From Saccharomycopsis fibuligera x Saccharomycopsis cf. fibuligera (lineage: Eukaryota > Ascomycota > Saccharomycetes > Ascoideales > Saccharomycopsidaceae): a stretch of 64,000 nt of DNA. The stretch is taken from positions 3,841,501 to 3,905,500 of the forward strand of contig CP012816.1 of the NCBI GenBank assembly GCA_001936135.1, given 5' to 3'. Positions 18,418-31,923 of this stretch are shown here, one piece after another; positions within the stretch are counted from its first letter, which is position 1; each line of letters opens with the position of its first letter. The notes beneath the pieces were generated by a model. The model was not told where the DNA came from and made no database searches. It was given only the letters and a program-made list of their open reading frames with translations. The position numbers were made by a program, and so were the translations under genes.

Positions 18418-20808
18418 TTATTTTAAAAACGTTATGTCTTGAGACGTAGGTATCCCAAAGATAAACGCCCATACTAACCTTGCAAATAAATCTAATTCTG
18501 GATCTAACTGTCTACCTATGCCTTCTAATAATAAAATCGCCACCACCACGTTGACAAAATCGGGTTCCATCTTCACATGATGCTGGCGCACCATACTCAA
18601 CATCTTATCCAACAAATCGCCGATACTGATGTTTCCCAATGTAAAGGTCCGATCCTTAACGGTACTGACTAATCTTTGTGTCTTCAATGCAAAAATTTCT
18701 CGATCAATCGCACTTTCAGGGTCTCTTGATCTTTCCACCATTAGTTCACCTGCTTTGAACCCATCGAACATTGACAATGCTTTGAAAAGCTCCAAGAAAT
18801 TCACTCGGTCGCGTTCATTTAGTTCTGTCACTAAACCAGTGTCAAGATAGCACACTTCGGGTTGATATCCTTCGTCGTACAATCTGCTAAATGATTGCAA
18901 AAGCTTATCGTAATTTTTGTTTTTTGTGTTGTTTCTATCAATCTTTAGAAGCTCTGTAGTGATGGTTTGCATATCCAAGGTTACTTCCTTGTTATCTTCT
19001 GGTGACAGGATCAATTCTTCGTCGTCGTTGTTGATTTTGAAAAACCTAACAAATATATTTCCTGGATGCAAGTCACTATGAATGAAGTTGTCCAAGATAA
19101 GCATTTGCAAGAAAGAGTCGAGAATTTCATTAGACAAGATTTTGTTCAATTTCATGAAATTTTTCTCGGCTGTTGCGTCTCTGCCAGTTTGTTTTTTCTC
19201 CTCGATTTGATCTTTAACATGTCTAGTCAAATCCAAAATTACAGAAATTGGAATAGCATGCATATACTCTTCCACCAATACTTCTCTACCGGAACATTTC
19301 AAGTACGGTTTAGGAAATTTAATTTGCAATTTGGTTTCATTGATCAAATCATACTTCTTTTTCAATTCCTTTTGGCCAAAATTTTGACTAAATTTGTTCA
19401 AATTAATGCCCTCAATTCTCAAGTCCAATTGTAACTTCATGAACATGGTAAATTGTTCCACTTCCTCCGGTAGTGATAGCCATTCCATGGTAGGAATGTA
19501 GTCAATGATGTTGGCGAAAAATCTCATAATTTTCAAATCACGGGATATTTTCACCTCAACGTGAGGATGCATCACTTTGATAGCCACCCATTGGTGAGGT
19601 TTTGGGTTATGGTACTTGTAAAGCGAGAATTTTTCCTTCAAGTCAGCAATCATCTTTTTGGAATTTTCAATTTTGGACTTGATTAATTTCCCAGGCGCCA
19701 GCTGTTGCTCGTATTCTGCTTTTTGCAATTCAATTTTACGCTGCTGTTCAATTTTATCCACATCCTCGTCAATCTTGGCCAAATACTTGTTTGAAAGCTT
19801 ACCAACGTGAACTTGAGCAATTGACCCAACCCCAACCGGCTTCTTGATAAATTCATCAAAGATTTCTTCAAAATTGTCAACTTCAAAATTCTCGCAAATA
19901 ATTTTTTTTGTTTGTCTGAACGAGTGTGGCTTGGAGTTCGAATGCAATCCACTCAATTCTTCGCACAAATTTTTACTGAAAATATCAGTACGCGAAGCAG
20001 CCCATTGACCTAATTTGATGAAACAAGGACCCGCCATTTCGATACAAAATCTTAAAAACTTATTCCAGTACAATTTCCCAAGCCGGTTATTGGACCATCG
20101 TCTTTGTTTGGGACCAATGTTCACCAAAATAGGATAGGATACTAATAACGGCACGAAAATCAACGCTAACTCCATAAATCTCACGGTAGTTAATGCTGGC
20201 TCAATGACATAATCGTCAAGAAAAAACTTTACTGTAAAGAACCATTTACGGTAAAATGGACCTTTGTATAATCTATCATTTCTATATTCTTCTTGTGCTT
20301 CTTGAATCTCTTTTTGTGACATTATGTAAAGTCCCAGTTCAAATGTCTCGGCATCTTTAGATTCCGGCTCATCCACCGTTCGGCTAACAAGATCACTTCC
20401 TTTATGCTTGGCGGTATCATTATGTATTATTGAACTGCCTTTATTCCTTTGAGTGATTTGTTTATAGATGTAGTATCCTGCTATAATTGATACCCCAAGA
20501 CCAGCGAGTTTCATGTGGCTAGGATTGAATCCGTAAAAGGCATTGCTATTGGCGGCTGCGCTATGATTGCTATATTGGCGATGATGGCGCTGATGCTGCT
20601 GCTGTTGGTGTGAAAGGCAAAGCCTCTGCACAGGTCTTTTGCCGTTATTAACCAAAGGCAATAATGACAAGGAAGATGAAAGACAGGTTCCTGATGGTGA
20701 GATATTTTGTGAGTGCAATTGATGAGGAGTTATCTTGAAGTCGAATCTGGTGCTCATCAGCAACCGACCCAAGTGCTGGTAAATATTGCTACCGCCTCGA
20801 AGCAGCAT
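18418..20808 (-). CDS. CQD1: Mitochondrial ABC1/ADCK/UbiB-family protein Cqd1
   Basis: 796 aa from the ATG at 20808 (the frame opens slightly earlier only with a TTG). Members of this atypical kinase family act in coenzyme Q biology. Yeast Cqd1 sits in the mitochondrial inner membrane and affects CoQ distribution and membrane contacts. Visible: a basic Ser-rich N-terminus consistent with a mitochondrial presequence; a hydrophobic segment near 115-132; the family KxGQ motif (KLGQWAASR, Lys265); AIKVMHP; the catalytic HSDLHPGN (577-584); and a DTG metal-binding motif (Asp656) in place of DFG. A Lys/Glu-rich insertion between KxGQ and AIKV is typical of Cqd1. Proximity to GDE1 matches the S. cerevisiae pair YPL109C/YPL110C and favours CQD1 over the related MCP2. 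Confidence 0.85.
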   Translation of the reverse strand: MLLRGGSNIYQHLGRLLMSTRFDFKITPHQLHSQNISPSGTCLSSSLSLLPLVNNGKRPVQRLCLSHQQQQHQRHHRQYSNHSAAANSNAFYGFNPSHMKLAGLGVSIIAGYYIYKQITQRNKGSSIIHNDTAKHKGSDLVSRTVDEPESKDAETFELGLYIMSQKEIQEAQEEYRNDRLYKGPFYRKWFFTVKFFLDDYVIEPALTTVRFMELALIFVPLLVSYPILVNIGPKQRRWSNNRLGKLYWNKFLRFCIEMAGPCFIKLGQWAASRTDIFSKNLCEELSGLHSNSKPHSFRQTKKIICENFEVDNFEEIFDEFIKKPVGVGSIAQVHVGKLSNKYLAKIDEDVDKIEQQRKIELQKAEYEQQLAPGKLIKSKIENSKKMIADLKEKFSLYKYHNPKPHQWVAIKVMHPHVEVKISRDLKIMRFFANIIDYIPTMEWLSLPEEVEQFTMFMKLQLDLRIEGINLNKFSQNFGQKELKKKYDLINETKLQIKFPKPYLKCSGREVLVEEYMHAIPISVILDLTRHVKDQIEEKKQTGRDATAEKNFMKLNKILSNEILDSFLQMLILDNFIHSDLHPGNIFVRFFKINNDDEELILSPEDNKEVTLDMQTITTELLKIDRNNTKNKNYDKLLQSFSRLYDEGYQPEVCYLDTGLVTELNERDRVNFLELFKALSMFDGFKAGELMVERSRDPESAIDREIFALKTQRLVSTVKDRTFTLGNISIGDLLDKMLSMVRQHHVKMEPDFVNVVVAILLLEGIGRQLDPELDLFARLVWAFIFGIPTSQDITFLK

Positions 20809-22230
20809 AACTAACAATCGTTATACACTAGATGTTTATGTCCGCTACTGACAGTATACCAATAGTAATAAGTGCTTGAGTTAGCACAATCGGCGTTTTA
20901 GAAGAGAGTAAAGTAGATGAATGACTCAAGTATTTAGAAGTAATGGGAAAAAAATAGTGATGCGAAAGTTGAGACCCAAAGATATCAATCTGCTTGCTCA
21001 GCGCTATTCCGTAATTTTCAAGAAAAATACTCAAAAAAGAGAGTATCTTGCACCCGTAATAAAAGGGGTGTTTTCACCCCTTGCGTGTGGTGATATCACA
21101 ACGACTTGGATATCATCAGATTTCGTCAAGATCCAGACAATGCAACATAATACATCGCTGTCGTCGTTTTTGTTCAGCTTTAAGGATTCCAACATTTGGC
21201 CTGAAGGTGCGGTGAACTACAGTAATATGGGCTTAGTTCACCTGCATTAAAGGTACTTGGGGCTGCTACATTGAAAAGCTATAATTTAACGAAAATTAAC
21301 AGATGAGGTGATAATTTTCAACTGACAGCTATATTCAAAAAGCGCGTTTGTTGTCTTGTATAACTGTTTTGTTAACGGAGACAAAACCTAGTGCTTCTTG
21401 CTACTCTCAATATATCACAAACTGAAACTTAAGGTTTCTTTGAGATGCGCAAATTCAAAGGATTTTTTTTTTTTCTACCCTGAATCTTTTGAAAGTAATA
21501 AAACTCGTAGAAGTAAAGCACAGTGCTGTGATTCTATACTAATGATAATGCCTCTTTTGCCGATATCTAAGCTATTTATCTTTGACTCGCATATGTCAAG
21601 AACTGTCTTTACTTAGTTCGGCTATTTATGAAACTTATCCGCAGACTTGGTTCACAATGCCCAGTGGTCTAACTGCACTACTTCTCTCAATGTAAAACTT
21701 TCAACTAAAAATGAGACCAAGTGCGGTTGTGACACACAACTTGCTTAATGGTCCAGCTTCAAGATAAAGACGTATCCAAGCGCACATGTAATATTCTCTT
21801 GACCTGTACTATTTATTTAAATTTTGCATAACCGGCATTTTTTTAGCGCGTGTTAATATTTGATGTTTTCTTAATGGCTCGTCGTAATTGATCAGCCTCT
21901 TTCCAATGGCCGCGGCAGCGAGCACAGGTTGTCTTGTTGGCCACCGTCATCGAAAAAAGAGGTGTCATTTGAAAATTTCTACTGAATTACCTTTTGCTAG
22001 CTACCTCAAAAAACTTCTTTACTTTTCTTACAGACTGAGATGGCTCTGTCTGTCACCTCCACCACCCACAAAACTCTATTTGGTATAGACCGTATATATA
22101 TGGCCCGTAATGGTAACTTCGGCTTGAATTAATTGAAATACTGGCACACTTACCACTGCTTTACTTTGCTGCATTTCCGGTAACATATAAGTTGTTCATC
22201 TCTTCACGTTCTCCACCGCCTTGAAAAAAG

Positions 22231-22259
22231 AAAAAAAAAAAAAAAAAAAAAAAAAAAAA
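22231..22259. repeat. poly(A) tract, 29 nt
   Basis: Pure A run inside the long gene-free region. Confidence 0.9.
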
Positions 22260-24868
22260 CGATGTACAGAAAATTCAGCAATCAACCGAAGCATTTCAAG
22301 CCCGGCTTTAAACCTTTGGCGAAACCTCTGTGGGACAACCATGACAAAACTAAACTGCAGCACCGCGCAGAACTTTGCATTGTTTTACTCGGCCTAAACA
22401 TGCGGGACATACAAAAGTAAGATTTGAAAGGTCATCTTTTTCCAGCTGTTGGATTGGAGTTTACTGTCCCGCATCCAGCGGACGTACGCAATCTGTCTAA
22501 CATGAAGAAAGTTGTACATGGTGAGACATTTTTGCAGAGGCGTTATAGATTCTGAGGTTTTCGTTCCAAAAACGGAAATTTTCGGTACTGCCTGAAGTAA
22601 GTAGTATTTTTATTTGATGGTTTGCAAACAACAGTATTTGTTTGTTTTTCATTCAAGTAAATAATACCAGCAGCCGCAAGAGAACATAAATTTGGAGAAA
22701 TGATTGATCTTATTACTTTGTTAGCAAACAAAAGCAAAAACCCTTGTTGTTGTAGCATATCTATGACATCTGCCAAACCTCCATAAGAACAAACGAACAA
22801 AAAAGTCCAAAGTAACTCTGAGCGGCGAATAGTAAACTTTAAGTGCTTATTTTCATGAAGAATTGTAAAAACAAGCAAACGAAACAGTCAGAGCTACTGC
22901 AGGTCAGCCGTTCTTTTCTTCTTCACTATAGTACTTTCGTTCCCGGCTAACCACAGGTCTCCAACTTGAACATGCTTAATTTAGCGGAAAGTGGAAGAGC
23001 AATCGGAATTTTCCCAAAACGTATATTCTCTTGTAGACTGTGTACAAGCCGCGCCATAAAGAAGATTATTAGTGAAGAAGAGCCAATATCAAAAGAATCC
23101 CCCTTTACCGTTTGAAAAAAAGACTACAAATGCAAAAAAAAAAAAAACCTGTGCCGTTCTGAAAATCCAACCTACAAACTGGCGGTAGATTAACAAACTA
23201 TCTGAAGCAAATAATATGTCAATTCTTTTCGTATAGCAGAAAATGAAAACCATATTACGTTCTATTCGAAACTATTTAGCAGGGAATATTCCTTTATTGT
23301 GTGGTCTGCTGTAATTAAACAGACTAACAAAGAAAGAACAACGTTCCCAGGGTTTGGTGTTCTTGCCCAGTGTGGAGCACAAATTGAGCCGTAAAGAGCC
23401 ACATCCTACACACACACGCTAATTGAATAATGTGAATTTAAAACACTTTATTTCGGCAAAATATTTCTTTGAAATATTCTAAAGTGGTCCAGGGCGTCCC
23501 AGACACATCTATGTATGTGTTTCTTTTTTTCTTTGTGCAAATACTATAGCGCCACTGGGACATTGACAAGAAAAGAGACAAAGGGGGAAATAAGTCAGCG
23601 CAAATTCTGGGGGTACATGAGTACTAAAGGTTATTTGTTTCAGTTTACTGACTTTGGGCTTGTAGAGTGTTGCGTAGCAGTTAGTATTTGTGTCTGGATG
23701 TGTAAGTCGTTAGACTAAACATTTAAAATAGTAGACAATAAAACGTAGAATACGCAATGCAAGTACATTGTGAAGTATCTGCTACTCTCTGAATTCTGCT
23801 TTCCTCAAGATGATAGCACTTATAAAGTTGGTAAAAACTATTCAGTTGAAATCTTGTACTTGGGTTGCCTTGGCTCAAGATTTTTGTCACACAGCAGTTT
23901 GTCATACTTTAGAAACAGAGTTTCAGCCAAAATATTATCTTAACCATTGTAACCATGGTATTACTTATTGAAGGTGAGAACCTCGTATTTTATTTTGTCT
24001 AGTAGTGTATTGAGTCAGTGTTATTAATCTGTAATGTTGCAACTTACCTGCACTACGCTAACTTCACTCACTGTAGGTCCAAGAAAAAAACGGATGCACT
24101 TTGTGGGGTGCGTTTGTCTCACGATGTTACATGCACGGAAGGCTTAGGAATAAGCCGCACTTAGGTGAAAGTAGTTTAGGAGAAATAGACAAGCTTGTAC
24201 ACCACAAACAGATATAAAACATTAGATCGTGTCCGCCACCTAAAAAGATAAATGAAGATCGAAAAAAAAAGTACCGTTTTTCCTATGTATGATTTTGCTT
24301 GCTTTTACACTGTGTAACAACACACTCGTTTTTAGAATGTTAAAAGTGGAGGCGGAGATCTTTTAGCATCAATTTATAATTTGATGAGGTCCGTAGTTAA
24401 CGCCGATCAAGTTTGCAAGCCACAGAAATTTGTGTCTATAGTATAAAGCTCGCAAGTGTTTGCATTTAAGGAAATGAAATGTTTTCAGTTTCACGTAAAG
24501 AGAAGCAAAGTACCCGCAGGATCTCAGTGTGTGAAATGGCCATTGAAACGTTCCCTCATTGGTTGCATTAGAATAAATTCAAAAAGTCTGCAAATTGAGT
24601 GTGGCACTTTTTTTTTTGTATTGAAGCTTTAGCATGCTTTCACAAAATTCCCACTTTTGCAAACTTACTTTTTTTCAGACAACTAAAACCGCGCTAAAGT
24701 TGGTTGGGCATGTATCAATAGAGGTGATCATCCAAAATAATGGCTTTTTACCAAGGTGACCTCCAGAACATTACGTAACGCGCGGAGAGCTAATAGTTCT
24801 CGAATTTTCCGTAACCTTAAAACTGCGGGTCACCACCGCTGTACCCCTAATCTGCCCACTCCGAGGAG

Positions 24869-24876
24869 TATAAAAG
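24869..24876 (+). promoter_or_regulatory. TATA box (TATAAAAG) of an unassigned transcript
   Basis: TATAAAAG preceded by a G+C-rich stretch (24777-24868, containing CGCGGAG, ACCCC and CCGAGG) and followed by an A-rich tract. This looks like a core promoter about 1.25 kb upstream of the transporter ATG. It may start a long 5' UTR or a separate non-coding RNA. Confidence 0.4.
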
Positions 24877-25345
24877 CTAACCCAAAACAATAGTACTGAT
24901 AAAGTCAACAAAAGAAAAAAAAAAAAAAAATAAACAAAAACCTACCAGAGAAAGTAACACTTTGTTCTTAAAGCAGTGGTAACAGTGCATTTTTGTCTAT
25001 ACAAAGGTGAGCAATTATGCCTCACTCTTCTGAATGGCTGTGCTAGTTGAGTGACGTTTTTTACCAATGTGGTACTTCCTGTCTACTGTCTGGGCAAAGG
25101 CAACACTTAGTGCACAGTAAGATGCCGTGTCACAAAAACAAAAAGCTTAGGGAAGCGGCAGTCGACGTCATACTCAAAACACACTGGCCTTCCAAGTTTG
25201 CGGGACGGAGTTTTTGCTATCTGTTGCTACTAAGTGCAAAAGTCTGGAGTGCGTCCGGGGTGCGTTGTTATACGCTAACCGGCGTGGAATCAAAGATAGA
25301 ACTAGATGAACCGTGCCCACCAGAAGAATTGGTCAAAACAAATAC

Positions 25346-25370
25346 AAAAAAAAAAAAAAAAAAAAAAAAA
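25346..25370. repeat. poly(A) tract, 25 nt
   Basis: Pure A run in the transporter upstream region. Confidence 0.9.
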
Positions 25371-25968
25371 GATTGTAAACGTAAAGTAAATACCGTGCCT
25401 TGAGATCCCCAATACAAACCTCGCTATAGCCTTTGAATTTTGTGCTTTACTAAAAAAAAAAAAAAAAGCCGAAAAATACGTAACCATAAACAACCAGACC
25501 ATAGCCCAACCCGTAGATGATCTCCTAAAGGTAAAGTACCACTCAGGGGAGGCGGGGGAAGAAGGAGGGGCTGGGCTTCGTGGTAGCAACTCTCGCGAGT
25601 GGGCCATGGTCACGGCGCATCTATCTTTTGTCAGACGTCTTGTTGCATTAGTCTGTATGCTGTTTTGTTGTGGGTCAAAAGTGTACTTTGTAACTTGTAT
25701 GGAGTATATATTCACGCTAGCTTTGGCACAGAAACTATACTTTAGCTCAACGAGAAATAGGTGGGTGTCCTGTGGAACTCTGCACAGTGATGCGCATTTT
25801 GCGCTGTACCGCCAAAGGACTTTTCTGTCTATAGATTATTCTTTCTGCTTGCAGTGATGGCTGCAGCATGCTGCTTTTGAGAGCACCCTCTCGCACTCTG
25901 ACATCCTCCAACGTAATCTTTCTGTTTTGACTAGAAAAACTTTGTCTTGGGCTTTGTTTCCATTAGAC

Positions 25969-25976
25969 TATAAATA
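25969..25976 (+). promoter_or_regulatory. TATA box of the MFS transporter gene
   Basis: TATAAATA about 155 bp upstream of the transporter start codon, in the sequence ACTATAAATACAC. Confidence 0.6.
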
Positions 25977-26127
25977 CACATTACCTTCCCCAATTCTTAC
26001 TTTGATTCTCTCCTGTTTTGGTGACATTCGTATTAGTTAATTTTCAAAAGTTTCTTTTCGTTCCTTTCTTGTCGTTCCTTCCTTTGATCTATTTCCAAGT
26101 ATCAAATAGGCAATAAAACAATAGAAG

Positions 26128-28113
26128 ATGTCCGATTTTGAGAAGCCAACTGCTAACCCAGCCGAGAGTGCCAGCTCCACAGGCTCTCCCAACGGCCAAA
26201 ATATAGAACAAATTGAAAAAGTTATTACTCCAAAAGAAGAGAATACCGATTCCGAACATGACATTGCTAATTCTGCTACCTCAGATGTCAAAGTTGACAA
26301 CATATTGAAAGATTTCACTGAGGAGGAAGTTATGGCCAAAGGCAGAGCTTACGCGCTCTCTTACGGTTTGGATCCAGAACTTTTTGCCCGTGCTGCTGCT
26401 GTTGCTAGATCTCCGACTGAGTTTAGAAACATGAACTTTTTGTACCAAGATGAAGTCGAAGCTTTGGATTTCGAAACTAAGCACAAATGGAGAGCCGTGC
26501 CAAAAAGATTGTATCACGTCATTGCTATGTGTAGCGTAGCGGCTGCTGTTCAAGGTATGGACGAATCTGTTACTAATGGTGCTAATCTTTTTTGGCCAGC
26601 TGCTTTAGGTATCGGTGGTGATAGTGACAGAGACAGTTGGTTGCTTGGTCTTGTGAACTCGGCTCCTTACCTTTGTTGTGCTGTCATTGGCTGCTGGTTG
26701 ACAGATCCGATTAACCATTACTTTGGTCGTAAAGGTGCTATTTTCATTACTTGTTTTATTTCGTTATGGGCCTGTTTTTGGCAGGGTTTTGTTGGCAGTT
26801 GGTACCATTTGTTTGTTGCTAGATTCTTTTTGGGATTTGGCATTGGTCCAAAATCTGCTACTGTTCCTGTTTACGCTGCCGAAACTACACCAGCAAACAT
26901 TCGTGGTGCACTTGTCATGATGTGGCAATTATGGACGGCATTTGGGATTATGTTGGGTACCACATTTTCACTTGCATTTTACTATGTTGACAATGCTGAC
27001 GGTTCTTCTGGAATGGAATTCGCCGCAAAGACTAACCACATGGTATCAAAAGGTTTAAATTGGCGTTTAATGTTAGCCTCTGCATTGATCCCTGCTATTT
27101 TTGTCTGTATCCAAGTCTTATATTGTCCAGAATCTCCAAGATGGTTGATGGGTAAAGATAGACACAACGAGGCTTTTCAGTCTTATTCTGTCTTAAGAAA
27201 GCATAAGATACTTGCTGCTAGAGACTGCTTTTATCAATACTGTCTCTTTGTTGAAGAAGTTTCCTATAACGAAGGTCGCAATATTTTCTGGAAAATTAAG
27301 GAGATGCTTACCAAGCGCCGTAACAGAAATGCTGCCATTGGTGCCTTTATTGTCATGTTTATGCAACAGTTTTGTGGTATCAACGTCATTGCTTATTACT
27401 CGAGTTCGATCTTTTCTGAATCTGGTTTTGACACCATCGATTCGCTTTTGGCCTCTTGGGGTTTTGGTATGATCAACACCGTTTTTGCCTTGCCTGCTGT
27501 CTTCACTATTGACACTTTTGGACGTAAATTCTTGTTAATGTTGACTTTCCCACTTATGGCCATCTTTTTGCTTGTTGCCGGTTTTGCGTTTTGGATTCCA
27601 GAAACTAGTAATGCAAGAATTGGAATTATTGCCTTTGGTGTTTACATGTTCACTGCCATTTACTCCTCCGGTGAAGGTCCAGTGCCATTCACTTATTCTG
27701 CTGAAGTTTTTCCATTGTACATTCGTGACGTGGGTATGTCGTTTGCCACTGCCACTTGTTGGTTCTTCAACTTTGTCTTGGCCATCACTTGGCCATCTTT
27801 AAAGAGAGCTTTCAAGCCACAGGGTGCCTTTGGATGGTATGCTGCTTGGAATATCGTTGGTTTCTTTTTAGTGTTTTTATTCCTTAGAGAAACAAAGGGT
27901 TATACCTTGGAAGAATTGGATTACATCTTTGATGTACCAATGCCACGTTTTGCTGCTCATGAAGTTCATCGCTACTTGAGAAAGTTCGAAATTCACATTT
28001 TGAGAAGAAAGCTTCCACAATTACCACCATTGCACGCCAAAGCTATTGCAGCTACTCATAACTTGGACGAAAAAGCAGTTGGCAAGCATATTGATGTTGC
28101 CGACTCTGCTTGA
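26128..28113 (+). CDS. MFS sugar porter (hexose/polyol/inositol-type transporter)
   Basis: 661-aa plasma-membrane transporter of the sugar-porter family, with about 12 membrane segments from residue ~130 to ~590. The N-terminal ~125 residues are hydrophilic, Ser/Glu-rich, and end in a conserved KHKWRAVPKRLY segment. Family motifs are present: FGRKGA after the second segment, PESPRWLMGK at 334-343, DTFGRK in the second half, and RETKGYTLEELD after the last segment. The long N-terminal extension and the AAVQGMDESVTNGANL motif at the first segment place it in a fungal clade that includes several glucose/myo-inositol-type carriers, but the substrate cannot be told from sequence. It has a 5.3 kb upstream region, suggesting complex regulation. 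Confidence 0.88.
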   Translation: MSDFEKPTANPAESASSTGSPNGQNIEQIEKVITPKEENTDSEHDIANSATSDVKVDNILKDFTEEEVMAKGRAYALSYGLDPELFARAAAVARSPTEFRNMNFLYQDEVEALDFETKHKWRAVPKRLYHVIAMCSVAAAVQGMDESVTNGANLFWPAALGIGGDSDRDSWLLGLVNSAPYLCCAVIGCWLTDPINHYFGRKGAIFITCFISLWACFWQGFVGSWYHLFVARFFLGFGIGPKSATVPVYAAETTPANIRGALVMMWQLWTAFGIMLGTTFSLAFYYVDNADGSSGMEFAAKTNHMVSKGLNWRLMLASALIPAIFVCIQVLYCPESPRWLMGKDRHNEAFQSYSVLRKHKILAARDCFYQYCLFVEEVSYNEGRNIFWKIKEMLTKRRNRNAAIGAFIVMFMQQFCGINVIAYYSSSIFSESGFDTIDSLLASWGFGMINTVFALPAVFTIDTFGRKFLLMLTFPLMAIFLLVAGFAFWIPETSNARIGIIAFGVYMFTAIYSSGEGPVPFTYSAEVFPLYIRDVGMSFATATCWFFNFVLAITWPSLKRAFKPQGAFGWYAAWNIVGFFLVFLFLRETKGYTLEELDYIFDVPMPRFAAHEVHRYLRKFEIHILRRKLPQLPPLHAKAIAATHNLDEKAVGKHIDVADSA

Positions 28114-28625
28114 ATGCGAATTTGTTTAATTTTTTGTTTACTTGTTTTCGATTTTTATACTCTTACTAACGTTATATGACTTTATTATATCTTTTTTATT
28201 GTTTTCGTACTTTTTTTTTTTTTTATCTTTTGATATTTTAACTAATTATCAAAGCAAAATACATCTATACCACATATACATAGAAAAAGATTTACACTTT
28301 TTCTTTTGTGTGCTAATGAGATACCCTCTGTTTTTAAACCTTTGTACAATGATGTTGGTAATATTTAATCTAATTAAAGGCTTTAGCTTTGTGATACAAT
28401 TGCAGCATAACTCCACTACAGCTTCAACTTTTAGCTGAATATATAAAGTATCTTTTCATGTTACAAAAACTCATAATACACAGTAAAACACAGATTAAAT
28501 AAACTCATTTTCAATGAAAGCCAGATAAGATATGTTAACAGATTAACAAACAAAATTGATATAAAAATTTAAAAGACAGAGGGATAAGAAACCCTAGATC
28601 AAATTCCACTCTCCCAAGAAAGTAT
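28114..28625. other. Convergent 3' region, MFS transporter / RVB1
   Basis: T-rich then A-rich 3' UTR and terminator sequence between converging genes. No gene seen. Confidence 0.6.
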
Positions 28626-30005
<1,380 letters not shown>

Positions 30006-30545
30006 TTATATGTATGTTATACTAGATCTTCTGAATTTGGAAAAATATAACTATACGAAAGCAATTGTATAAAAAGTGATGAAACAATGTTTGTCTATGG
30101 TCAAACCAAACAACAACAAACTGTTATTCACCTACAGCTACTGGCATCTCTATTTTTTTTTTTTTCAGTACTTTGATGTCTTTCAACTTTTTTTTTTCTT
30201 TTCTTTTTGTTTACATAAAGCAGAGAAGCTTACCCGGGACAACGAAGTAGCCGAGGGCGCTAAGGAAAAAAGTAGTGTACTTACAAGGGGACAACCATAT
30301 TTTACTAAATGCACTTGACAAAACTAGACCCGTAGGGAACGGTGTATGAATATTAGTGCACTACATACATGCTTATTGTAGCATTTAAGCGCATGTTTCA
30401 GCATTATAATACATTCCCAACCTGACATTAAAGTTTCACACTAAGGTGTATCTGTGTATACAATAGTGTAGGCGGCAAGTGTTTTTATTTTCTTCCTGCT
30501 GGCTGAACGCATAATTACCCTCGATCTAATTGATTTGTAATTCTA

Positions 30546-30568
30546 TTTTTTTTTTTTTTTTTTTTTTT
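30546..30568. repeat. poly(T) tract, 23 nt
   Basis: Pure T run in the RVB1 / Kre1-like divergent region. Confidence 0.9.
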
Positions 30569-31923
30569 CAATTTACAAGTTTTTTTTCCTTAGTGTTGTA
30601 GGTTGGGGGAATTGCCCTTAATTGGTGGGTGAAACAGTCATGGTGTGCAATATGCGATATAATGTAAAGTATGTGTCTACATGTTGGTGTGACGGTTTAA
30701 CAGAACCGCTTAGCTTCAATATTCCAGGGACCAAGGAGAAGACTGAGGATCCGGAGTTGCGTCACCAGATATTTCGACGTGCTGGCAGCTGATAAGTCAG
30801 ATGATCTCCTGCATTAGACTGCCTGCTACAGCGACATTAAGCAGACTGCTCGAGTGTCGTTGCCTGTTTTGGCATCCTAATGGAGTGTTTTTGGTTAGTG
30901 ACTACAAGCAACACAGCGTGGTGCTATTCCTTTATGTCTCCTGTGAAAGGCCTGCTAAAAATGTATTTGACTCTAAGAACCGAGAATTTAAACACGCGTT
31001 CAAATTTAGAGTGGCTGTTTAAATAACCCATTTTACTTTCTTATTGTTGTTGTTGTAATTTGTCTTCAATTGATGCTGGATTCTTTTGTTGTTGTTTTTT
31101 CTTAATCAGCACAGGCAGCAATTGTAGTAATAAACAATGCCTGCATGCTTACCTCAGCACAATCATCGGTCTGCCAGGGGGCCGCTATATTAGAAGCCCC
31201 GCTGTAATGCGCTCTGAGAACTTTCGAAATACCGCAGAATGACTGCCTAGGCTATTGTAAAAAAGCCACTTCCAAGTGATTAAAAGCCATCCTCAAAAGC
31301 AGGAACACTAAGCTGTATTTAAATAACATGGTGCCTTATTGAATTTTTGGCATTCCAAATATAACGCTAGCCAGAAACGAGGCATTGGGATATTTATTAT
31401 ATTGTTGGATTAAGACACCGGCAAGGGATCAGCGAGCAACTACAATAGAGATAATAGGGCACTGCTGAGCCGCTGGTACCTCGAGAGAGTACCCGGCCAG
31501 ACCCTGCAATTGTCTTCCGTATTGGGGACAGACAGCAGCTGCATTGGGGCAAGTCTGGAGTTGTTGTTGCTGCTGCTGCTGCTGATGACGCTGGGCTAGA
31601 CTGGGCTCTCTTGTTGCTCCATGTGTACTGTCCTCGTTTTATTTTTATTGGTGAATAGTGAGATTGTTGGTTTTTTGTTAGTTGTTGTTACTTGCAAGAT
31701 TTTCTCTTTCAAGACTCTTCTTAGCTTTTTTACAAGTTTATTGATACTACAACCACAATATCTACCATAGTTTTTTTACAAAATCATCGGTAATAGCTAA
31801 AAGAAAATCTTGCAGTTAGCCGCCGAGATATCACCACTTTCGTTTTCTAAGGATACCTTTGCAAATTTTTTGTTTTAAAAAAGGCACTTCACAACTACTT
31901 TCGAAAGGTAATAATCCAGCTGG

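Larger units (their letters stand above)
20809..26127. other. 5.3 kb gene-free stretch upstream of MFS transporter
   Basis: Divergent intergenic region between CQD1 and the transporter. No open frame here looks protein-like. It contains A tracts at 22231-22259, about 24916-24931, 25346-25370 and 25453-25467, and two TATA-like core promoters (24869-24876 and 25969-25976). Long regulatory regions are known for sugar-transporter genes in Candida. A long non-coding transcript starting near 24.9 kb is also possible. I could not recognise any snRNA, SRP, RNase P or telomerase RNA. Confidence 0.5.

Noticed and set aside
22262-22420. 52-codon ATG-initiated frame after a poly(A) tract
   Set aside because: It is short, uses two CTG codons (rare in this genome) and has no homologous feature or splice partner I could see.
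25047-25403. 118-codon frame upstream of the MFS transporter
   Set aside because: It starts without ATG, includes the poly(A) tract as poly-Lys and has no protein-like pattern.
20809-26127. Telomerase RNA or another known structured RNA in the gene desert
   Set aside because: I looked for template-like sequence and for U1/U2/U4/U5/U6, SRP and RNase P signatures and found none convincing. A covariance-model search is needed for a firm answer.
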